NCBI GenBank assembly: GCA_942159475.1
Contig: OW804096.1
Location: 90,065,784-90,129,783, forward strand
DNA: 64,000 nt
Direction: 5' to 3'
DNA from: Sthenelais limicola
Lineage: Eukaryota; Annelida; Polychaeta; Phyllodocida; Sigalionidae
Below, piece after piece: positions 1-10,853 of this stretch. The notes beneath the pieces are model-generated. The model ran no database searches. It worked only from the letters and a program-made list of their open reading frames with translations, and was not told the origin of the DNA. Numbering within the stretch: position 1 is the stretch's first letter; each line of letters opens with the position of its first letter. The position numbers and the translations under genes are program-made.

Positions 1-1244
1 AGGCCTACACGGATTCACACTGAAGAAAGGCCAAGTTTCAGGGTATATGAACAAGCAGGATCTTGTGGGCGTCAGAACGATGAATTTACTATGCAACGCC
101 AATGGGACAAAACAGACCCTGATGAGGAAGAGTTTAGAAGAGGCAGAGTCAGACATGCAAGACAGATGCCTATGGGAACTCATAGGAGGTCGCGCCAGAA
201 AAAGAAGCAGGTAGAGGATGACTCGGATGAGTGGGAGGATGATTGGATGACGGATTCGTCATCGTCAGATGAAGAAAAAGAGAGCAAAGGTCATCTCAGA
301 ACACTCAGCAATAGGGCGTTGAAGCAAGGAACGAAGGATAGTGCCTCAGTTGTCAAAATGAGAAATTCTCGGCGCTAACGACGCTAATGTTGGCGGCGCA
401 GTTCCTCGCAGATTACGAGGAATACACAGATTCGCTGGGGGCGTCTAGTTCACTCAAGGCACAGGGGATCAAAAAGTTCTTAAAAGGCAAGCCGCTAGAT
501 TTCTACAAACAATACAGGTCAAGAAACCCGACTTCAGGGTTTGAAACGTTCAAGAGAAAGTTCCTGGAGAAATTCAAGAAACTGTCATATCATGAGCGAA
601 TGAAAGATTATAGCAGCCGCAGGCAAGGAAAAGATGAAAGTTTACAGGAGTACGATGCCGAAATGGATCTACTATTGGCTAAGTCTGGTGTCGATGACAA
701 GACCCAGATGAAATTCTATATCACAAACTTAAAGCCCAGCTTGTCAAAGAGGGTGATGGCTGACAATCCGAAAACGCTGGATGAAGCCATGGAAGCAGCG
801 AATCGCCATGCAGTAAGTGATGAGGCCAAGGAAGAAGAGCAACAGGGCTCCACCACGGCCGTTATCAACTTGCTGAAAAATATGACAGGTTGTGAAACAA
901 CAGATGATGAGGATAAAAAGGTGTCCTTCAAAAAGAAGGCTTTTAAAAAGCCATTCACTAAAAAGTTCGTGAAAAGGGATAGCAGTGTGGAATCGGCGGC
1001 GCCCAAGACAAATACAGGATTGTGTGGGAATTGCGGCACAGCAAGTGTCACCAAGAAGAAATGGTTTAAGCCCAAGCCTAAGAGCAAGCCAAGTTCAGGC
1101 GCCGAATCTCAAACAGAAGCAGAGGAGGAGTCGGGCCATGAAGGTGTGACAAAATCAGAAAAGCGCAAGCAAAAACTTGCAAAGCGCGAACTAACGCCTG
1201 CACCAAGCAGGAAGAAACCTAGTGTAAACAATGATGAAGAGTAG
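1..1244 (+). pseudogene. gag: Element 1 gag, 5' end off-window, frameshifted
   Basis: Capsid/nucleocapsid polyprotein of a Ty3/gypsy-type element. The frame is open from base 1, so the true start lies upstream of the window. Reading runs in one frame to a stop at 376-378 and resumes in another frame from about 342 to 1244, so one indel lies at about 342-378. The first part is acidic and charged. The second part (EYTDSLG, YKQYRSRN, KFKKLSYHERMKDYSSRRQ, a Leu-rich stretch, then EAMEAANRHAVSD) lines up block by block with the capsid region of element 2 gag at 31,081-31,600. The C-terminal part is Lys-rich. It has only a CGNCG remnant and no complete CCHC zinc knuckle. Its end overlaps the protease frame by 14 nt. 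Confidence 0.8.
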
Positions 1245-1617
1245 AATGTCAACGCGCCGAAGACACACAACGGGAAAAACAAAAGTTGGAAGGTTGACCA
1301 GAGTGGATGGAAAAGGGCGTGTGATCCCTAGTGAAAGTTCTGTGGACCCTGCTGAAGGTTTTTACAATGTGGAGGGTGACTCTTATGATTTAGTCACTCT
1401 TTTTCAGGAAGAAAACGAGCGTGTGGACAGAATCAGGCTGCCGGTGGATAACGGATTTGTGCGTGCTACTGTGGGTAAGTTTACCAATATTCCCTTTTTG
1501 GTTGATACTGGGGCGACTTGCACATGTGTTAGTGAGACTTTGTTTAAAGGTATTTATAATCGCGCAAATTGGGGACATCCCTATTCGGAAATTCAGGAAA
1601 AGAATCTTCATGGCTGA
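1231..1617 (+). pseudogene. pro: Element 1 aspartic protease, N-terminal part
   Basis: Retroviral-type aspartic protease that would process Gag-Pol. The active-site block VDTGA is at 1501-1515, preceded by a charged linker. The frame closes at 1615-1617 before the flap and second half of the enzyme. These continue in another frame from about 1590 (GRTFRHWFDVV, then LIMGVDFM), matching the second half of the element 2 protease. A frameshift at about 1590-1615 therefore breaks the enzyme. The ATG pair at 1231 overlaps the gag stop, but the frame is +1 to gag and not -1 as in element 2. This is probably one more indel rather than a real expression mode. Confidence 0.7.
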
Positions 1618-3158
1618 TAATTCTTCCCGCCAGATAGACTTTAAGGTGCGTTTGAGGTTAACAATGTATGGGCGTACATTTAGGCATTGGTTTGATGTGG
1701 TACCAAATTTAACTTGCCCTCTGATAATGGGGGTTGATTTTATGAGAAGGTTTAGAGCACAGATAAACTTCAACTTAGATCGGAATGGAGTTTATGCCAT
1801 AAGATCAGACAGAAATTTTAAAATCCCGCCTAACTCGGAATTCTATTTTACAAACTCAGTGGTGGCTCCTGAAGATATCTCTGATACAATAGGAGTCACT
1901 GACAATGCCAAGAGACAGGTACCAGTCCCATATTTGGTAAAAAGGGCGTTAGTAAAGCCGGACGCCCAAGGTAATAAGATAAGACTTTGTGTGTATAACT
2001 CAAGTACGGCTTGGTACAGTGTAAAAAAGGGATCTATTCTCGCTTTGTATACTGTTGCAAAAGAAGACGACTTTGCTCCAATGGACTATGACAAGGACAT
2101 GAATGACTCCAATGGGAAGGGGTCTAAGGAATTGACGAACTTGGAAAATGACAATATAATTGAAAATAACACAGATCGACTTAGAAGTTTTTCAGACAGT
2201 GACACATCTACTGGCTATGTTACAGACTTAAAATCAGACAGACTGGACATAGTAACTGGAAAATCGACTGAAGGGGAATATTTTGAAAACAGGCAATATA
2301 AATTGGGCATAAACCTAGACTCTCAACAGAGGGACGACATTATCCAATTTCTAGAGGAAAGGGAGGATGTTTTTGTTGGGAAGGATATGAAAATAGGTAG
2401 CGCCAATGGGTATGAACATAGAATCGATTTAAAAAAGAACTATGAGCCTAAAGCAATGCACCCTTACAGATTAAATCCTAAAATGAAGGAGGTTATGAGA
2501 AAATTGTTGAAGGAACAAGTGGACCAGGGAGTTTTAGAGAAAACGGACGAGATCGTTGAATTTGCCTCACCAGCATTTTTGGTGCAAAAGGCAACCAGTC
2601 CTGACGCCGCCAAAGCCTGGCGCATTGTCGCGGACTTTAGGTTGCTGAATTCTATGATAAAGGACCAGGCCAGAACTTTCCCTACTGCTGAAGAAACTAT
2701 TGAGGCTGTCGGTGAATTAGAAGGTAAATACTTTTCCAAGATGGACGCCCAAAGCGGTTTTCATCAAATTAAAATTAGAGACAGAGATAGAAAACACACA
2801 GCCATAAGCATGTGTGACGGAATTTATGTTTATAAGTGCATGCCAATGGGATTGAAAACATCACCCAAGGCTTTCCATGCTGTTATTGATAACGTTTTGG
2901 CGTCAGTACCATCTGCCCTTCCATGTAGATGATATTTTGATAGCCAGCAAAACGTGGAAGTCACACATGGAGCACCTGACGCAAGTATTTGATGCATTCC
3001 GACGAGTCAATATTAAATTCAAAAGGGAGAAGTGTTTTTTTGGCTTGGACTCAGTTCCGTTCTTAGGATTCAAAATTACTTCCAGAGGGCTACAACCTAA
3101 CCAAGATAAGGTTGAGGCCATAGAAACTTATCCAGTGCCAAAGACACTAAGCAAGTAA
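1590..3158 (+). pseudogene. pol: Element 1 protease C-part and reverse transcriptase, broken
   Basis: Continues the protease (IMGVDF near 1729) and then encodes a Ty3/gypsy reverse transcriptase. Visible blocks are HRIDLKKNYEPKAMHPYR, the LEKTDEIVEFASPAFLVQK fingers, WRIVADFRLLN, FSKMDAQSGFHQIKI (the first catalytic Asp) and YKCMPMGLKTSPKAFH. The frame stops at 2930-2932, exactly in the YxDD active-site motif. A small deletion removes part of that motif, and reading continues in another frame (2877-3158: VDDILIASKTW, FLGFKITSRGLQPN). A further frameshift lies near 3150. The enzyme is inactive as encoded. Confidence 0.75.
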
Positions 3159-3159
3159 G

Positions 3160-5134
3160 GGCGTTTAACGGGCTGGCTAATTACTATAGGTCGTTTATTC
3201 CTGACTTCTCAAACATTATGGGACCACTCTATCACCTAACGAAGAAGAGTGTGGACTTTAAATGGGACGAGAATTGTCAGAAGGCTTTTGACAAAATTAA
3301 GAAAACTATTTGTACAGAGGTTTTACTACATTATCCGGATTACAAGAAGCCATTTGAGCTTGCAAGTGACGCCTCTTCCACGGCGCTTGGGGCGTGCATT
3401 AGTCAAAAGGATAATGAAGGAAATTTTAGACCAGTAGCCTTTGCAGGTAGGGCGTTAACGCCCTGTGAATCTAGATATTCAACTACTGACAGGGAATTAC
3501 TTGGAATTAAATTCGCATTAAGGAAGTTTAGGCACTATCTCTTAGGAAATAGATGTACTATTTACACCGATCATGCAGCCCTGTTGGCTCTAAATTCTAA
3601 GCGCGACTTATCTGGAAGAATGTACCGCTCTTTAGAAGAGATAATGGAGTACGATTACGAAATTAAGTTTGTAGCAGGTAAATTAAATCTGGTCCCAGAT
3701 TCGTTAAGTAGACGAGATTACCCTCTCTCAATAAAGGAACAAAAGGAGAGATTGAACGCCCCAAAGAAAAAGGGCGTGACTTTCAATCCTATTGATGTAG
3801 TCAAACCATTCAATGAAGACGATTGTTGCGAAAATTATCCCATCTTAAAAATACGCAACAGGCCGATTCTCAAAGGATGGAAAGGTGGAACCCCCTACCC
3901 CAGAATTAAAGATGGATTAGTAAGATCAGTGTTAGTAGAGACACTTACTGACACAACGATACCTTTTATTCACATCAATTCAGGGAAGGAGGAGCTTGTT
4001 CATCATTTGGCTAGTGTTTCTGTATGTGGGGACTCATGTAATGAGAAGGTAGCTGTGTTGGAACCGGTTTTTCAGAGATTTGGACGCCCTGCTGGTAAGA
4101 AAGAATCGTTTTATACTATAAACGTAGCACAGACAAGGGAATCTACTAAGCAGAAAACTGCAATATCTGAGAAATTGAGAGAAGACAGGAAAATAGCAGC
4201 TAAAATAAGAACCCCTAAATTCAAAACAAAAACGGTGAATAAATCAGGGATAGCCAAGTCGCACGCCCAGCCAAGTAGGGCTGTGTCTAAAAGAAAGGCG
4301 TTAGCTAATGAAGTACCTAAAGTAGACAGAGCATTTTTCGGTGACTTACAAGAAAAACTGGGAATGCCACTGTCACAGGACGAATTTATACAAGCCCAAT
4401 GGGAAGACGAGTTCTGTTCTGGTATATTAGACTACATTGGCTCTAAAACGTTACCGAAGGATGCAGCGAAGGCTAGACAGATTTTACTCACACATGATCA
4501 GTTTTTTGTGAATTCGGGTATGCTATGCAGACTGCCTACAGGCACGAAAATTAGGGATGCAGCAAGACTCTACCAAGTAGTATTGCCAGGCACCTGTATT
4601 CGGCCTATACTAGAATTATTACATGATAGACCTATGGCAGGTCATTTAGGGTCAGTGCGCTTATTGAGCGTAGTAAGTGCACAATTTTACTGGCCGTTAA
4701 TGACAAAAGATATCGTTGATTACGTGGGAACTTGTGATCAGTGCCTAAGAAATAAGAAATCAAAACACCCTTATAAATTACCGATGGCACTGAGAGACCC
4801 AGCGCCGGCACCCATGTCTTGCCTAATGATTGACACTATTGGACCAATAACACAGTCAAATGCTGGCCGAAAATATATTCATGTAGTAGTGGATATATAT
4901 AGTCGGTACTGTTTTGCTTGGGCGACCCATGCCATTGACGCCACGACTTTGAAACAAGAATTTTTCAATAACATTTTGTGCGTCGTGGGAATTCCAACTA
5001 AGCTTTTCAGCGATAATGGTTCAAATTTCCGTAGTGTAATTTTCACATCTTTTTGTAAAGCGTTTGGAATACAGCAGGTATTCAGTAGTAGCTGGAAACC
5101 TACTACACAGGGACAGGTAGAACGCCAAAACTAA
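3160..5134 (+). pseudogene. pol: Element 1 RNase H and integrase
   Basis: After the frameshift near 3150 the frame stays open to 5134. It encodes the RT connection (NYYRSFIPDF), RNase H (ELASDASSTALGAC, FAGRALTP, TTDRELLGIKFALR, YTDHAALLALNSK) and a long linker rich in Lys and Asp. The integrase HHCC zinc finger (H-D-R-PMAGH, then CDQC) and the catalytic core follow: MIDTIGP, FSDNGSNF and GQVER supply the D, D-35-E residues. A TAA at 5132-5134, just after the catalytic Glu helix, stops translation. The same frame reopens at once. Element 2 has a sense codon at this point. Confidence 0.75.
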
Positions 5135-5137
5135 AGT

Positions 5138-5797
5138 TTGGTACAGTCAATAAAAATGTATGTACAAAAGTACCAGCGAGACTGGGACTTATATTTGGCG
5201 GCGGTAGTTTTTGCCCTAAATATCTCTGATTCTAATAGTTTGGGTCATTCTCCATATTTACTAGTATTCGGTAAAAATGCGGTAACACCGCCGGAGGCGG
5301 CAATATTAAATGTGGACGAAGAAATTCGTCCTATTACAGCCCATTTGCTGGATATTGTAAATACTCAATCTAAAGCAGCTTTACAAGCAGCTGTTAATTT
5401 GGAGAAGGCACAAGAAAAGATGAAGGCAAGGCATGATAAGGGAGCTAAGGATCACGATATTAAGTTGGGTGACATTGTATACATTAAAATAAACAGATTA
5501 CTCCAAAAACATACGAGTATGAAGCTGCAGAACGCCTACACTGGTCCATGGCTAGTTGTAGAGATTCCATCTAAGTTCACGGTCCGTCTAAAACAGCTTA
5601 GTACTGGAAAAATGATGGGTAAGAGCGTGAATATTACACAGGTAAAGAAAGTGTCTGCAGTCGAAAATAATAGGTTCATGGAGAGACTCATGCAAAAGTT
5701 TCCTGAGGAGCAAACTCAGATACAGCCGGTACCGACCAAACATAATCCAGGTCGCAAGCCCAAGCTAACTATCAGTAAGGCAAAAAGGAAACGGTAA
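5138..5797 (+). pseudogene. pol: Element 1 integrase C-terminal domain
   Basis: Same frame as the integrase core, separated from it by a single in-frame stop. Blocks DWDLYLAAVVFALNISDS, SPYLLVFGKNA, KARHDKGAKDHDIKLGDIVYIK and LQNAYTGPWLVVEIPS match element 2 (WCHFVAPIVFAMNASDS, KEYYDRQANAHKLKSGSLVYMK, LQKNFCGPFVICARP). This is the usual C-terminal DNA-binding part of Ty3/gypsy integrases. It ends in a basic tail (KPKLTISKAKRKR). No GPY/F-type chromodomain is evident beyond the LQNAYTGPW block. Confidence 0.7.
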
Positions 5798-7147
5798 AAA
5801 TCCATGAGTTTGTTCTTGAGACAGACTTCTGATATACTAAGATTGTATTCTGACGCCCGAAAATGGGTATGCGACTGGGTTCAGGGGAAACTACAGTGGG
5901 ATATATAGGGCGCCGACTTATAACTCGCGACTAAGACTTGAAAATAACATCGGAGCAGGTAAAAACATCGGCTCAGAGCAGGGTGGTATTTACGAAGCGA
6001 TAAATCATGTAAGCCAAGAATATAGTGAGCTGCGGGCGCACGCCACAGTATCAGACTAAGCGAGCAATAAAATAACCAGTACGCTTAGCAACATCTATAC
6101 TGATGCTCATATAGGGCGTGGTGATTCCGTAGTCATGGAACAGACGAGAATGTAAAATACTTAGAGGTTTAACCAGCATAAGACAGGATTCCGGACTCGG
6201 GAAGGGAAGCCATTCGACGCCATGTTTGGGCGTGGGTGTCACACCGAATGGATGCCTAGGGAAAGTTGCATGCACTACTAACAAGTTATATCTTATGGGG
6301 CAGCACCTGACGGTGTCTAAATGGAGTTGGAATCTAGCTGGAAACGGATAACTTAGTGTGTTGAGAACTATCGGGAGAATTCATCAGCATATTTTCAGCA
6401 ATATGGGGATGTTGGTCGTAAAATAAAGTTCTTCACTGAGTTAAGTGAAAGTTACCGAATTTTCCACAAATTCTGCCAGACAGGGATTTGGTCTCAACCT
6501 GTAATGAGATAGGCCACGCTGTGAGGATGGCGTTACAAAATACCTAACTACACAAATATGGCGTGTAATTGTGGACGAGAGTCTGCCGTTACTTGCTGCG
6601 GTTGGTCCTGACAGTATGGTACCCTTATAAGGAGTAGATCTCTAAGCACCCTGCGAAGGTCAGATAGAGGTATTTTTCCAGTTGGCTAGTATAGGCTTGA
6701 CGTTGAATAAGTGGGGGGGGCGTAACAGCTCCTCATTGCTTTCTCAAGTCTGTATTAGGGTCGCAAGACCGGGCGGGAGATTTTGATGCGCGGCAAACAC
6801 GCCAGGGGAACCTGTGTGGCTGACGCTGGCCCCGCCTACCGACTTGGAATGTAACCACCCTAGACTGGCATGAGGTTTCTAATTCGCGCCGAGATCGAGC
6901 CCTTGCTGATCCGACTGTCACGGAGAGAGAACCAACTTTGTGAGGTCCAATAAGTTGTCCCAAAAGAACCAAAGTTATGATTCAAACACTGTGGAAAGTG
7001 ATTTTGGGACTTAGATCCACCTTTACACGTATCATATTTTACCCTGAAGAGGGTCTTGAAGCTCAACAAGTAAAAATAGATGCAAAACTTACTACGCGGA
7101 TTCTAAAACACATGGATTAGGAAAAGTGGCGTTGTGCTCCCCGGGAG
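5798..7147 (+). other. Element 1 pol-env interval without a supported gene
   Basis: This 1.35-kb stretch has no convincing ORF on either strand. The pentamer GGCGT or ACGCC recurs through it, as in the coding parts of element 1. None of the five cassette genes that fill the same interval in element 2 can be recognised here. The last bases should hold the splice acceptor for the env micro-exon. Confidence 0.5.
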
Positions 7148-7156
7148 CATGGCGTG
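7148..7156 (+). CDS. env: Element 1 env micro-exon with start codon (candidate)
   Basis: The main env exon (from 7264) has no in-frame ATG near its start and needs a donor exon ending in phase 2. At 7149 an ATG is followed by one codon plus two bases and then GTGAGG (7157-7162), a donor-like site in exactly that phase. A CT-rich run ending in GGGAG precedes it as a weak acceptor. The implied intron (7157-7263, 107 bp) is close to the 115-bp intron at the same place in element 2. This similarity is the main support, since the splice signals are weaker here. Confidence 0.4.
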
Positions 7157-7745
7157 GTGAGGAATTTTTAGAAGGACCAAAAAGTTCTTATGTGAAATTG
7201 CTGATGAATTTTCTTGTTACGATTACATGCTAAGGGTTCTGTTTTATTTCTGGTATTTTGCAGGATAAGTCTGTGCCTCCTGATTGTTCAGGCAGGGGCA
7301 GATCACTATGTTCTCCGGCAGAACTACGGAGCAATATTTAGAGAAATGGATCAAAAACTGGTGATTTCGGTGGAGGAGCACGCAATAGATCTGCGTGTGC
7401 CTTATGAATTTCCTCCGCCGGCCCACCCGGATGTGCCACAGAACGTCTCGTATGAGTTACGTCTGGACACGCAACAGCTGTCCAGCGTCGAGACGGCATT
7501 GTTCGAGGCTAATAACATGCTGCATGATCAGATACTAAATGTAATCGAGAGTTTTTCCGTAGAAAATACTAGGACAAAAAGAAACAGGGGTTTCCAGCCT
7601 GCTGGAAATTTCCTGAATATTGCTATTGGAACTGCGACTCAGCCGCAAATTGACGCCCTTAATGATAATCAGTTTACTATCATTAATGGAATAAAGGCCG
7701 AGGCTGTCAATAATAGAAATCGAGATAGAATTTTGGCTCTATTAA

Positions 7746-8305
7746 CCCATTCAGGGCGGGGGCAGTTTACACATATTTTTGCCTGGTGGGCCCTTTTCCC
7801 CCTTTTTGGGCTTCAGGACGGGTGTTTCACATGAGGTTTAGGATTTAAAAACACTTTAGGAATATTTTCTTCAAATAATATGTGTCATATGTACATCGTT
7901 TAATAGGTGTAAACAGTTATTGATCATATTTTTTCATAATTTCTAGAATTTGGTCTTCAATAATTAAAATAATGGGTCTCAATTGGGTGCAATATGGGGG
8001 CAACCTTGCTCCAAATTCACTTTCCAGCATTTACATATGTTAGTTATGACGTCATCATTATTGTCTCCATGACAACACACCCATAAAAATATTTCTAATG
8101 TGTTGGTATACATATATTTCAAATTTCATCAAAATCCGTTCATTTTTTATTAAGTTATGCCCCCTTCAATTTATATAAAAAATTGATGCCTTGAGGCATC
8201 ACCCCGCCCCCTGGGCCAAATTATGTGTGATGCCTTGAGGCATCAGCCCGTCCACTAAGCCATTTTGATGTTGATGCCTTGAGGCATCAGCCCGCCCTCA
8301 ATGGG
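7746..8305. mobile_element. MITE with TTAA target duplication, inside env
   Basis: 560-bp insertion with 15-bp terminal inverted repeats, CCCATTCAGGGCGGG (7746-7760) and CCCGCCCTCAATGGG (8291-8305), one mismatch between arms. It is flanked by TTAA at 7742-7745 and 8306-8309, the target preference of piggyBac-type transposases. It has no coding capacity. Near the right end are three copies of the palindrome GATGCCTTGAGGCATC at 8185, 8229 and 8273, exactly 44 bp apart. The insertion plus duplicated TTAA is 564 bp, a multiple of three, so the env frame is kept on both sides. Confidence 0.85.
8185..8288. repeat. Three 44-bp spaced palindromes in the MITE
   Basis: GATGCCTTGAGGCATC occurs at 8185-8200, 8229-8244 and 8273-8288. 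Each can form a 6-bp hairpin with a TTGA loop and is followed by an A(C/G)CCCG(C/T)CC run. They lie subterminally, where transposase-binding repeats are often found. Confidence 0.8.
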
Positions 8306-10350
8306 TTAACGACAAATAGTAATGAATTTCTGGCTTTCTCCAAGAGGAATGTGAAACAAGTCCGGACGGTTTTTCACAATTTTTCTATGGAGGTTTTGGA
8401 CTTTGCTCGAGCGACGGTAAATACCACCCAGGGGTTTCAGAATTATACAGAGGAAATTTTTAGAGACCAGGTGGCGTTGCTCGAACGATTTGTGTATATC
8501 ACTGATCAACTAAATTACAGACAGTCGGCTATGGAAACTTTAAAAGATTTAACACAAATTCAGGAGGGTAAGATACCAGTGTCAACCGCGGCCTGGTCTG
8601 ATATTCTGAATTCCGTCAGAAATTTGACCGCGCAAGTGCGCCTACAAGCGCCTAGCGCAACTCCTTTAGGCACATGGAAAGATTGGGCCAAAGTGAAGGA
8701 AGTTAGGCGTGGTGAGAACGACTTAGTTTTGTGACTGAGTATCAGTTTTACATATTCTAATAATACCTTTTCAGTGTATGAACCCGTTATTTTCCCAATT
8801 CCGATGCATGTGCATGAAGGTGATGCGACTGGTTTTACACAGTTACAGAACTTTGGTCATAATCTAGCTGTTTCAGCGTCGGGGGACACATATGTGCTTC
8901 TGACGCATGAAAATATGGCGCATTGTCAGGAAATTGCTGATAATATAGTTTGTGGCCGGGATCTGGTGTATTTTACTGCAAATCATTCAGCATGTATTTG
9001 GAATGTATTCATGGATGAGGCAACGTTGGTTCATGAATCATGCGTGTTTCACTCCTATGTGAATGCAATGACTCCACAGCGTCATTTAAGCGCTGGAAAT
9101 AATCAGCATATCTTAATTAATATGGGATTGTGGGGAGTTTTAGTATGCCGTCAGGGAGGCGAGAAAAATGTTTCTCTGTCGGTATTTACATTTATGAATA
9201 TTCCTTGTGGGTGCGCGCTAAGTCTTCCGGATGCGTCAATTTTGGCAGACAGTCCGTTTTGTGAAGTTAAAGTAGCTCAGGTAAAAATCAGAACTGGTTT
9301 TAATTTGCCTTTCGCAATGGCATTCAAAATTGACATAAGTTATTATTCTGGGGCGACTTTGAGCCCAGGACTAATTAATCTAAATTTGCCTAGCGCCAAG
9401 GATATAGAAAAAGCTTTGGTAAATGTGCCTCAAGAAATAATTCAGAGAGGTATCAGGACAAAAACCCTGGTTAAACATTTACTGAAGTCTGACAATAAAT
9501 TGGCGTCAATGTGGGATAGTATTCACGCTAAACTAACTGACGTTGCAGCTCATCCTTCAATGCCTTATTTATCCCTGATAATTTCGTTGGTTTCACTAGC
9601 AATGAGTGTGTATTTGTTTTACAAAATTAACCGCCTAATCATGCCTGCTACGTGGGCCACCAGGGTTCAGTCCATAAACATATCGTCACTCAATGCTCAG
9701 CATATTGAATTGAACAGAGATATGGGGGTCACAATCAGACCTTCGCCAGATATGGCGCCTAAAAGTATCATTTACGAAACGGTGAACATTTCTTCTGCGG
9801 GACCGTCATGGATTGAGATATGTATCTATGTTGCAGTGGCGCTATATGTACTTAAATGCCTATACTCTCTAATAATAAAGAGAACTTGGTGCAGAGGCAC
9901 GCCCTGTCTTCCAACCCCAGACAAAAGGCAAGCCGAAATGGCGAACACTCTCATGTTGCGTCTTCTACGCAAAGACAACATGTTTGACTTTGAGCTTACA
10001 CAGATTGGCCACAGTGTGGACATTCTGCACAGTTTTGTGAGTCCCAAAATTATTGCGGCGGAGCTGGAAGCAGGGTGCCGCAAGTCATTCTTGAAGGTAC
10101 GATGGGCGCACAACTTAGTGTACACGGCCAGAAAGATTCAAAGAGAGATACAACTTCCCACAAGCCTCCCCGTCAAAAATATAGATGAGGAAGAACTCAA
10201 AGAGGCCCTGGAAGATGGCGACACCTTCGCCATTTTCCTAATATCTACGCCCTCGCGGGAGTTGAAGGAGGTGCCCCGGAACAGGGGAAATGACGGACGT
10301 TTATTGCCCCGTGCCGATCTGCGCACAGCAGATCGGGTCGACTTCGTTAA

Positions 10351-10726
10351 GTAAGTAAACACAAAAAACCTTGCAAGTCTGAAAGAGTTACATACAGGGT
10401 TTTTTTTAATAAGGATATAGATTCGGCGTCAGGAATTGTGAAAATCAGAACGCCTAAGGTCAGAATATTGATTTTTGAGTAAGGTAATCAGAACGAAAGT
10501 GTGACGCTGACAGCAATGGCTGCAGGTCGCACAAAATTACATGTGCAAGTTTGTCTTGGAAGAAAACCTGGGAGATTGGTAGACGCCATAATCTGTTTGA
10601 AATGTATGATATACACGCCCGGTTTTATTGGGATTAAATAAGCCATGATTCTGTCACACTTGATCTATAAAAGAGGAGTCATTTTTCTAAAAAGCATTTT
10701 TCCTTCTGTTTTGTACATTATGACAG
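10351..10726 (+). other. Predicted 376-bp intron in element 1 env 3' region
   Basis: Donor TTAA|GTAAGTAAAC is a full consensus. The acceptor TTCTGTTTTGTACATTATGACAG has a pyrimidine tract. The exon upstream ends in phase 2 and the downstream exon is open in the matching phase for 42 codons. The intron contains the sequence TCTATAAAAG at 10,666-10,675. Confidence 0.55.
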
Positions 10727-10853
10727 TGAGGAGAGCGCCTTCGGCGGAGCCACAGCGAAGAAGGCCAAAGTGAATGTGTCCTGGGGAACACAAAAGGCCT
10801 CTTCAGCGTTCGACAACCCTGGCTATGAGGAAGGCTGGGGTGAGGACGATTAA
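10727..10853 (+). CDS. env: Element 1 env last exon with NPGY tail (candidate)
   Basis: A short exon too small for ORF listing. Read in the phase set by the 10350 donor it starts with two Glu codons and runs 41 further codons to TAA at 10851-10853. The peptide has a Lys-rich middle and an acidic C-terminus containing FDNPGYEEGWGEDD. F-x-N-P-x-Y is the classical clathrin/PTB endocytic sorting signal of membrane protein tails. Base composition here is far more GC-rich and codon-like than the flanks. I infer a cytoplasmic-type tail added to Env by splicing. It is unclear whether this end is really cytosolic, since the upstream protein has two hydrophobic segments. Confidence 0.5.

Larger units (their letters stand above)
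7264..10350 (+). pseudogene. env: Element 1 env (baculovirus F-like fusion glycoprotein), disrupted
   Basis: Env main exon, starting after the acceptor TATTTTGCAG (7254-7263). A hydrophobic signal-peptide-like stretch comes first. A short N-terminal subunit follows, ending at a furin-type site R-T-K-R (7571-7582), then a Gly/Phe/Ile-rich stretch like the fusion peptide of errantivirus and baculovirus F proteins. A MITE at 7746-8305 interrupts the gene without changing frame, and there is one in-frame TGA at 8732-8734. The rest is Cys-containing ectodomain, a first hydrophobic segment (about 9562-9622), a second one (about 9811-9882) and a long charged C-terminal part. The exon ends at TTAA|GTAAGT (10350/10351) and appears to splice to 10727. 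Confidence 0.75.

Noticed and set aside
1390..1773. Minus-strand frame opposite the element 1 protease
   Set aside because: Shadow of the coding strand; the plus strand carries the protease motifs.
8735..8773. Possible short intron in element 1 env after the TGA
   Set aside because: The frame is the same on both sides and element 2 has homologous coding sequence here, so a nonsense mutation is simpler.
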